Source: Streptomyces dioscori (GTDB lineage: Bacteria > Actinomycetota > Actinomycetes > Streptomycetales > Streptomycetaceae). Taken from it: a stretch of DNA of 64,000 nucleotides. The stretch's first letter is position 1. Each line of letters opens with the position of its first letter. Under the pieces are notes generated by a model. The model saw nothing but the letters and a program-made list of their open reading frames with translations, ran no database searches and was not told where the DNA came from. Both the position numbers and the translations under genes were made by a program. The stretch is from contig NZ_KZ679054.1 in the NCBI RefSeq assembly GCF_003024195.1, positions 186,001 through 250,000 on the forward strand. The letters run 5' to 3'. Shown here in pieces: positions 63,858-64,000 of this stretch.

Positions 63858-64000
63858 ATGCCTCGTAAGGGCCCCGCCCCGAAGCGCCCGGTCATCATCG
63901 ACCCGGTCTACGGTTCCCCTCTGGTGACCTCCCTGATCAACAAGGTGCTGCTGAACGGCAAGCGCTCCACCGCCGAGCGCATCGTCTACGGCGCCATGGA
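63858..64000 (+). CDS. rpsG: 30S ribosomal protein S7, 5' part
   Basis: The first 47 residues of S7, the primary binder that nucleates assembly of the 30S head; the rest lies beyond the right edge. The sequence RKGPAPKRPVIIDPVYGSPL followed by VTSLINKVLLNGKRSTAERI is typical of actinobacterial S7. GAAGGAGAAGTAGAA precedes the ATG, inside the end of rpsL, so the two are translationally linked. Confidence 0.98.
   Translation, partial: MPRKGPAPKRPVIIDPVYGSPLVTSLINKVLLNGKRSTAERIVYGAM

Overview
This window is chromosomal DNA from a Streptomyces (or a very close relative). The evidence is very high GC, GC-rich third codon positions, frequent GTG/TTG starts, and a gene order I recognise from the Streptomyces chromosome core: korAB, a second nuo cluster, htpX, a YajQ-family gene, tRNA-Tyr, rpmG, murB, aspC, secE-nusG-rplKA, rplJL, rpoBC, rpsL-rpsG. 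No transposase, phage, CRISPR array or secondary-metabolite cluster is visible. The genes are housekeeping or ordinary accessory genes, so most of the interest lies in unusual gene variants and intergenic architecture.

Layout. 1-13.3 kb: a POT-family transporter cut by the left edge, a polyprenyl diphosphate synthase, a frameshifted secreted CHRD/DUF3455 gene, a LolA-like protein with an ABC exporter, an FMN-dependent oxidoreductase, an aminopeptidase S homologue, a VOC protein, pobA convergent with rarD, and a divergent NAD(P)-binding oxidoreductase / HxlR regulator pair. 13.4-20.6 kb (minus strand): 2-oxoacid:ferredoxin oxidoreductase korA-korB, a NarL-type response regulator and two paralogous histidine kinases. 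20.9-31.1 kb (plus strand): a tightly overlapping partial complex I operon, nuoA-B-C-H-I-J-K-L-M-N, with no nuoD, nuoE, nuoF or nuoG. Several of its subunits carry long low-complexity tails. 31.3-36.2 kb: htpX, a YccF protein, a SMI1/KNR4 protein, an APC permease, a GlsB/YeaQ-type membrane protein, the YajQ-family gene and tRNA-Tyr. In S. coelicolor the equivalent tRNA-Tyr is the SLP1 integration site; here it appears unoccupied.

36.3-48 kb: a small Cys-motif protein, an NAD(P)-binding protein, a lipoprotein, a degenerate-looking amidohydrolase, tRNA-Thr and tRNA-Met, rpmG, a HadA/HadB-like dehydratase pair, a TetR regulator plus DHA2-family MFS exporter sharing one operator motif, murB, adenosine deaminase, aspC and tRNA-Trp. 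48.1-64 kb: the transcription/translation cluster secE, nusG, rplK, rplA, two paralogous lipoproteins, rplJ, rplL, rpoB, rpoC, a DUF1707 membrane protein, rpsL, and rpsG cut by the right edge.

Functionally, the right third supplies RNA polymerase, ribosomal proteins, a NusG elongation factor and the SecE translocon subunit. The centre links ferredoxin-reducing 2-oxoacid oxidation with a quinone-reducing, proton-pumping module that has no NADH-input subunits. A GC-rich repeat with the core GGGGCGCGGGGAACTGCGC recurs in several intergenic gaps, as single copies, 95-bp and 73-bp tandem arrays and a perfect palindrome. I found no convincing wholly new system. The best leads are the nuoD-less nuo module with extended tails, the amidohydrolase that has lost deaminase residues, the leaderless TetR/MFS regulon, and the repeat family.
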